From: Vibrio sp. HB236076
Lineage (GTDB): Bacteria; Pseudomonadota; Gammaproteobacteria; Enterobacterales; Vibrionaceae
Direction: 5' to 3'
Length of the DNA: 64,000 nt
Assembly: GCF_040957575.1 (NCBI RefSeq)
Contig: NZ_CP162601.1
Span: forward strand, 62,001 to 126,000
Shown here: piece by piece, positions 60,043 through 64,000 of the stretch
Layout of the letters: every line of letters begins with the position of its first letter
How positions within the stretch are numbered: position 1 is the stretch's first letter
The notes under the pieces: model-generated
Told to the model about the DNA's origin: nothing
Database searches by the model: none
What the model saw: the letters and a program-made list of their open reading frames with translations, nothing else
Translations under genes and position numbers: made by a program

Positions 60043-60483
60043 ATGCAAAGACGTGTAAAACAGCAGGGTTTTACCCTATTAGAAGTCATGGTTGTCGTAG
60101 TGATACTGGGTATCCTTGCCAGTTTTGTCGTCCCTAACTTGTTAGGCAACAAAGAAAAAGCCGACCAACAAAAAGCCATTACTGACATTGTGGCATTGGA
60201 AAATGCTCTGGATATGTACAAGTTGGACAACAGCGTTTATCCCACGACGGATCAAGGCTTAGACGCCTTGGTAACTAAGCCGAGTAACCCGGCGCCTCGC
60301 AACTACCGCGATGGCGGTTACATCAAGCGTTTGCCAAACGACCCTTGGGGTAATGCTTATCAGTATTTAAGCCCTGGTGATAATGGCGCCTTTGACGTCT
60401 TTACTTTGGGCTCTGATAACCAAGAGGGCGGTGAAGGTTCGGCGTCGGATATTGGCAACTACAACATTCAAGATTTCCAATAA
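60043..60483 (+). CDS. gspG: Major pseudopilin GspG
   Basis: Main subunit of the pseudopilus, 146 residues. The prepilin motif QQGFTLLEVMVVVVILGILA (about 7-26) has the cleavage Gly, Phe+1 and Glu+5. The C-terminal segment has the conserved NDPWGNAYQYLSPGDNGAFD and calcium-loop residues FTLGSDNQEGGEG. The start is ATG at 60043 with GGAG upstream. Confidence 0.97.
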   Translation: MQRRVKQQGFTLLEVMVVVVILGILASFVVPNLLGNKEKADQQKAITDIVALENALDMYKLDNSVYPTTDQGLDALVTKPSNPAPRNYRDGGYIKRLPNDPWGNAYQYLSPGDNGAFDVFTLGSDNQEGGEGSASDIGNYNIQDFQ

Positions 60484-60491
60484 GTCGCCTT

Positions 60492-61115
60492 ATGCCTTTA
60501 TGTTCAAGCCGCCGAAGTGGCGGCTTTACCTTGTTAGAGATCTTGTTGGTTTTGCTGTTATTGTCTTTAACGGCGGTTGCCGTTATCGCGACGATTCCCA
60601 GTAACCAAAACGATGAGGCTCAAAAAGAAGCGCGACGCCTTTACCACCGACTGCAGTTGCTCAACGATGAAGCATTACTCAGCGGTCAAGATTATGGTAT
60701 GTACGTCGATGTGACTCATGGGCAGTATCAGTTTTTGTTATTGACGCAAGATGGTTGGCAGGCGATTGATCGCTATAAAATGCCGTCAGAAAATACCTTG
60801 CCAGAGAGTTTAGCCATGGCGTTAACACTGGGCTCAGCGGGTGAAGACGACGCCAGTTTGTTTGAAAATATTGAGCCATTGTTTGGTGATGAGGACTTGT
60901 TCGACGACATCGACGAGACCTTCTCAACGCAAGAATCGGCGCAAAAAAAGGTGGAGCCCCAGTTGTATTTTTTGTCGAGCGGTGAAGTGACGCCGTTCTC
61001 TATCTCGGTGTACCCCAGCGATCAGGCGAGCCATCAGGGATGGAGCGTGGGGGCGAAAGCCAACGGGGAGTTGTACCTCAGTCGAGCGGAGGATGATGGT
61101 CAAGATGCGTATTAA
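60492..61115 (+). CDS. gspH: Minor pseudopilin GspH
   Basis: Minor pseudopilin of 207 residues with the prepilin motif RSGGFTLLEILLVLLLLS (about 8-25). An acidic insert (about 115-150, with DDASLFENIEPLFGDEDLFD and more) lies in the periplasmic domain, and this part varies between species. The last codons of gspH overlap the beginning of gspI. Confidence 0.94.
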   Translation: MPLCSSRRSGGFTLLEILLVLLLLSLTAVAVIATIPSNQNDEAQKEARRLYHRLQLLNDEALLSGQDYGMYVDVTHGQYQFLLLTQDGWQAIDRYKMPSENTLPESLAMALTLGSAGEDDASLFENIEPLFGDEDLFDDIDETFSTQESAQKKVEPQLYFLSSGEVTPFSISVYPSDQASHQGWSVGAKANGELYLSRAEDDGQDAY

Positions 61116-61473
61116 AGGGCGCTCTTCTCAGCAGCGAGGCATGACATTGCTTGAAGTGCTGGTGGCTTTGGTCATTTTTGCCACGGCAGCCATGAGTGTG
61201 ATTCGTGCGGTCAGTCAGCACATTAATACGTTGAGCTACCTAGAGGAAAAAACGTTTGCCTCGATGGTTGCAGACAATCAAATGGCGTCCGTGTACCTAT
61301 CGGGGTCGACCACGGCTCGCTCAGGTACGGAACAGCTCGCTGGAAGAACTTGGTATTGGAGTGTTAAACCAGTCAGTACCAGTGGCAGTTTTTTACAGGC
61401 GGTCGATGTCACGGTGGCCGCGCGCAAAGACGCCAGCCCAGTGGTTTCGCTGCGCAGTTACTTGGAAAAATAG
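61105..61473 (+). CDS. gspI: Minor pseudopilin GspI
   Basis: Minor pseudopilin of about 122 residues. It has the prepilin motif QRGMTLLEVLVALVIFATAA (Met+1, Glu+5) and a short periplasmic domain with AGRTWYWSVKPV. It forms the tip complex with GspJ and GspK. The start is uncertain: ATG at 61105 sits 12 bases from GGAGG and overlaps gspH by 11 bases, while ATGs at 61093 and 61096 are very close to that same GGAGG. Confidence 0.93.
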   Translation: MRIKGRSSQQRGMTLLEVLVALVIFATAAMSVIRAVSQHINTLSYLEEKTFASMVADNQMASVYLSGSTTARSGTEQLAGRTWYWSVKPVSTSGSFLQAVDVTVAARKDASPVVSLRSYLEK

Positions 61474-61474
61474 T

Positions 61475-62176
61475 ATGGCGCTGACGATTTACAGTAGAGC
61501 TTACCAACGCCGAGCGAGGTTATCGGCTAAGTCACGGTTGAAGCAAAGCGCATTTACTTTGATTGAAGTCTTGGTCGCCATGGCTATTTTTGCTGTGATG
61601 AGTGTCGGGGCTTACCAGATCCTCAATCAAGTTCAGCGCAGTAATCAAATATCGGCAGACAGCACGGCGAGGATGAACGAATTGCAAAAAGCGATGGTGT
61701 TTATGGACAGTGATTTTCGTCAGATGGCATTGCGTCAAACCCGTTCACAAGGCGAAGAGCCCAGCCAAGCCTTAATTGAGTGGTCAGAGTATTTACTCGA
61801 TTCCGATCAGCAAGGGGTTCGCTTTAGTCGTTTGGGGTGGTTAAACCCCAATCAGCAGTTTAACCGCGGTGAAGTGGCGAAAGTCGGTTATCGCATTAAA
61901 GATCAGGTTTTACAGCGGGTGTGGTGGTCGCACCCGGATAGCCCACTTGGTGAGCCGCCGATTGTTCGTTCACTTTTACAGGGCGTCGAGAGTTGGCAAA
62001 TGCGTTTTTACGATGGCGAGTCTTGGACACAGGATTGGGAGAGTGCAAACACGTTACCTAAAGCGGTAAAAGTGGAGTTAACGCTCAGTGATTATGGCAA
62101 AATATCAAGGACGTATTTAACGACTGGCGCGGTCCTTTCCGGTGATTCGATTGCGGGCAGTGATGATAATGAATAG
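61475..62176 (+). CDS. gspJ: Minor pseudopilin GspJ
   Basis: Minor pseudopilin of 233 residues, part of the tip complex. The prepilin motif is [20 protein letters not shown] (about 23-42), with Ala instead of Gly at the cleavage position. The body has the conserved [14 protein letters not shown] and [12 protein letters not shown]. An open frame extends further upstream into gspI, but the ATG at 61475, one base after the gspI stop, fits the family. Confidence 0.93.
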   Translation: MALTIYSRAYQRRARLSAKSRLKQSAFTLIEVLVAMAIFAVMSVGAYQILNQVQRSNQISADSTARMNELQKAMVFMDSDFRQMALRQTRSQGEEPSQALIEWSEYLLDSDQQGVRFSRLGWLNPNQQFNRGEVAKVGYRIKDQVLQRVWWSHPDSPLGEPPIVRSLLQGVESWQMRFYDGESWTQDWESANTLPKAVKVELTLSDYGKISRTYLTTGAVLSGDSIAGSDDNE

Positions 62177-63194
62177 TCCTGCTGTCACCCGAAGTCGGGG
62201 CGTTGCTTTAATTATCGTGTTGTTGATTTTGGCGATGATGACCACGATTGCCGCTTCTATGTCTGAGCGTTTGTGGGGGCAATTTGCTCGTGCAACGCAC
62301 ACCCTCGACTATCAACAAGCCTATTGGTATAGCTTAGGGGTCGAAGCGTTAGCGAAAACGGCGATAGAAAAGAGTTATGAAGACGATGATGACGTGATCG
62401 CGTTGGATCAACCTTGGGCCACAGAAGAGCAAGTGTATCCCCTCGACAATGGCCAAGTACAAGGTCATATTGTCGATATGCAAGCGTGCTTTAATCTCAA
62501 TGCATTGGCCAACGCGACAGCCGATCTCAACGCCACGAGCCGGCCTTTTTTGGTCTCGGTGTTGCTCAATTTATTAGAAGCGACGGGGATTGATAGCGCT
62601 CAAGCCGAAGTGATCGCTGACTCAACATGGGAATTTATTGACAGCAACAGTGTGACGAACTCGCAAACCGGTGTGGAAGAGCGCACTTACGAAAGTTTTG
62701 ACCCTGCCTATCTCAGTCCCAACACCTTTTTGGCCGATGGTTCTGAGATGCGTTCTGTGTATCAAATGAGTGGGGCCATCATGCAGACGTTGTCAGGATT
62801 AGTTTGTGCTTTACCCGATGATGATTGGCGTTTAAACGTCAATACCCTTAGCGTGGCACAAGCGCCTTTACTGGTGGCACTCTTTTCACCGACGCTGAGT
62901 TTGAGTCAAGCACAAGAATTGATTGAGAGTCGTCCTACTGACGGCTGGGAATCGGTGGAGACGTTTTTAGATCAATCGGCGTTGTCCACGGTAACCGATA
63001 CCATCAAGGACGAGGCCGACGGTTATCTAACGGTCGACAGTCGCTATTTTGAATTAGATGCGCAAGTCACCGTAGGGGAATCTCGAGTTCGCCTACGCAG
63101 CTTGTTATACAGTAGTAATCGTGAGACGGCTGAAGTCATACGCCGTCGTTTTGGAGGGATCAGTGAGCGAGTGTCTAACCGTTCGGCTGAGTAG
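62163..63194 (+). CDS. gspK: Minor pseudopilin GspK
   Basis: Tip pseudopilin of about 343 residues with a large alpha-helical domain. Its N-terminus [18 protein letters not shown] lacks Glu at +5, a known property of Gsp[13 protein letters not shown] and the C-terminal [18 protein letters not shown] are typical. The start is chosen as ATG at 62163, overlapping gspJ by 14 bases; GTG at 62142 is also in frame. Confidence 0.93.
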   Translation: MIMNSPAVTRSRGVALIIVLLILAMMTTIAASMSERLWGQFARATHTLDYQQAYWYSLGVEALAKTAIEKSYEDDDDVIALDQPWATEEQVYPLDNGQVQGHIVDMQACFNLNALANATADLNATSRPFLVSVLLNLLEATGIDSAQAEVIADSTWEFIDSNSVTNSQTGVEERTYESFDPAYLSPNTFLADGSEMRSVYQMSGAIMQTLSGLVCALPDDDWRLNVNTLSVAQAPLLVALFSPTLSLSQAQELIESRPTDGWESVETFLDQSALSTVTDTIKDEADGYLTVDSRYFELDAQVTVGESRVRLRSLLYSSNRETAEVIRRRFGGISERVSNRSAE

Positions 63195-64000
63195 CGAACA
63201 CAAGACATCCATTCTGTGGTCCGTTTGGTCCAATCAAGAACAGGATGTGATTGCCAGCGGCGCGCTGGAAACCATACAAGAACTCGAAAAATTGACCCCG
63301 TACGCCACGGGTCGGCGAGTGGTCGTGTTGCTGTCGTCTAGCGATGTCTTGTTGACCGAGGTTGACATCCCCGCAGGCAGTGCACGGCAGTTCGAGAGTA
63401 TATTGCCCTATCTAATTGAGGACGAAATTGCCCAAGATGTCGATGAGCTACATTTTAGTCTCATCGCTAAGCGGGCGAGTAGTGCCTATGTTTGTGCGGT
63501 TGAAAAGCAATGGCTCAATGAGATCATCGCGCAATTTGCCGCTCATGACATGGAAATTGCTCAGGTGCTGCCCGATGTGTTGGCGTTACCTAGGCACGGC
63601 GAAATGGCTTGTGCTTTACACATCGACAATACCTGGTTGCTGCGCGTTGCCGATCACCTCGGGGTGAGCTTAGAGCCCGATTGGTTACCGCTGTACTTAA
63701 ATGATCGTGCCAAAACTGGCGAAACGGTTACGGTAGCAAGTTACAGCGAGGTACCGAACACACTTTCGTTTAGCCCAACCATTGAGTGGCAGCAGATGCC
63801 GCTGGAAATGCCAATGGCTTTACTGTCGAAAGGGGCATCGAGTAGTAAGGTCAATGTGTTGACAGGCGCGTTTCAGCGCAAGTCCTCATGGGCTCCCTAC
63901 TGGTCGATTTGGCGCAAAGCGGGGATTGCCGCCACCTTATTACTGGTGGTGATAGGCGTACAGAAAGGCCTTGAGACTTATCGTTTTGAACAGCAGGCGA
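63163..64000 (+). CDS. gspL: Type II secretion protein GspL, cut by window edge
   Basis: Inner-membrane platform protein that recruits GspE. The first 279 codons are present; the family has about 400. The cytoplasmic actin-like domain starts (M)[19 protein letters not shown] and contains [20 protein letters not shown] and [15 protein letters not shown]. The membrane helix begins near [13 protein letters not shown] at the right edge. The start is GTG at 63163 with TTGGAGGGATCA in front, overlapping the gspK end by 32 bases. Confidence 0.95.
   Translation, partial: MSECLTVRLSSEHKTSILWSVWSNQEQDVIASGALETIQELEKLTPYATGRRVVVLLSSSDVLLTEVDIPAGSARQFESILPYLIEDEIAQDVDELHFSLIAKRASSAYVCAVEKQWLNEIIAQFAAHDMEIAQVLPDVLALPRHGEMACALHIDNTWLLRVADHLGVSLEPDWLPLYLNDRAKTGETVTVASYSEVPNTLSFSPTIEWQQMPLEMPMALLSKGASSSKVNVLTGAFQRKSSWAPYWSIWRKAGIAATLLLVVIGVQKGLETYRFEQQA

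Overview
The window is a chromosomal segment from a member of the Vibrionaceae (Vibrio or a close relative). The evidence is the gene content and order: gor-rlmJ-prlC, uspA/ftnA/uspB/yhiN, ubiEJB-tatABC, hemB-ryhB-polA-spf-engB, yihI-DUF2489-hemN, glnA-glnL-glnG, typA-yihY-dtd-fabY and pckA-hslO-hslR-gsp. Three sRNAs fit the same group: a RyhB with the enterobacterial core, a Spot 42 between polA and engB, and a CsrB-type RNA upstream of yihI. Almost everything is conserved core genome. I saw no prophage, integron, transposase, CRISPR array, rRNA or tRNA.

Layout. 1-5.0 kb: glutathione reductase (cut by the window edge), 23S rRNA methyltransferase RlmJ, oligopeptidase A and AsnC. 5.4-10.6 kb: RsmJ, a probably Fur-controlled unknown protein, a DMT-family transporter, UspA divergent from ferritin, UspB and the YhiN flavoprotein. 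10.6-20.1 kb is the accessory part: a secreted unknown protein, a LysR regulator divergent from a tautomerase, a class I glutamine amidotransferase, an AraC regulator divergent from a TonB-dependent receptor across Fur boxes, an EAL-HDOD protein, a DUF2805 protein, a MITE-like repeat, a candidate new sRNA and an EamA exporter. 20.2-26.4 kb: rmuC-ubiE-ubiJ-ubiB-tatA-tatB-tatC, with a convergent tatD-family gene.

27.4-34.4 kb is rich in RNA genes: hemB, ryhB with Fur boxes, a pair of inverted DnaA boxes ahead of polA, spf, a second copy of the MITE-like repeat, engB and csrB. 34.7-38 kb: a methyltransferase, yihI, a DUF2489 gene and hemN. 38-43.4 kb: add, then glnG, glnL and glnA with a sigma-54 promoter and NtrC-like sites. 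44-53.9 kb: typA, yihY, dtd, fabY, an AsmA-like protein, pckA, hslO and hslR. From 54.3 kb to the right edge runs a type II secretion operon, gspC to gspL, with gspL cut by the edge.

Functional themes are iron (RyhB, ferritin, the TonB receptor with its AraC regulator, and a Fur-box gene of unknown function), nitrogen (glnA-ntrBC), respiration (ubiquinone and haem synthesis), and protein export (Tat and type II secretion, which could act in series). I found no convincing new multi-gene system. The best leads for something undescribed are the candidate sRNA at about 19069-19152, the Fur-box gene at 6262-6777, the structured element between asnC and rsmJ, and the two-copy MITE-like repeat.
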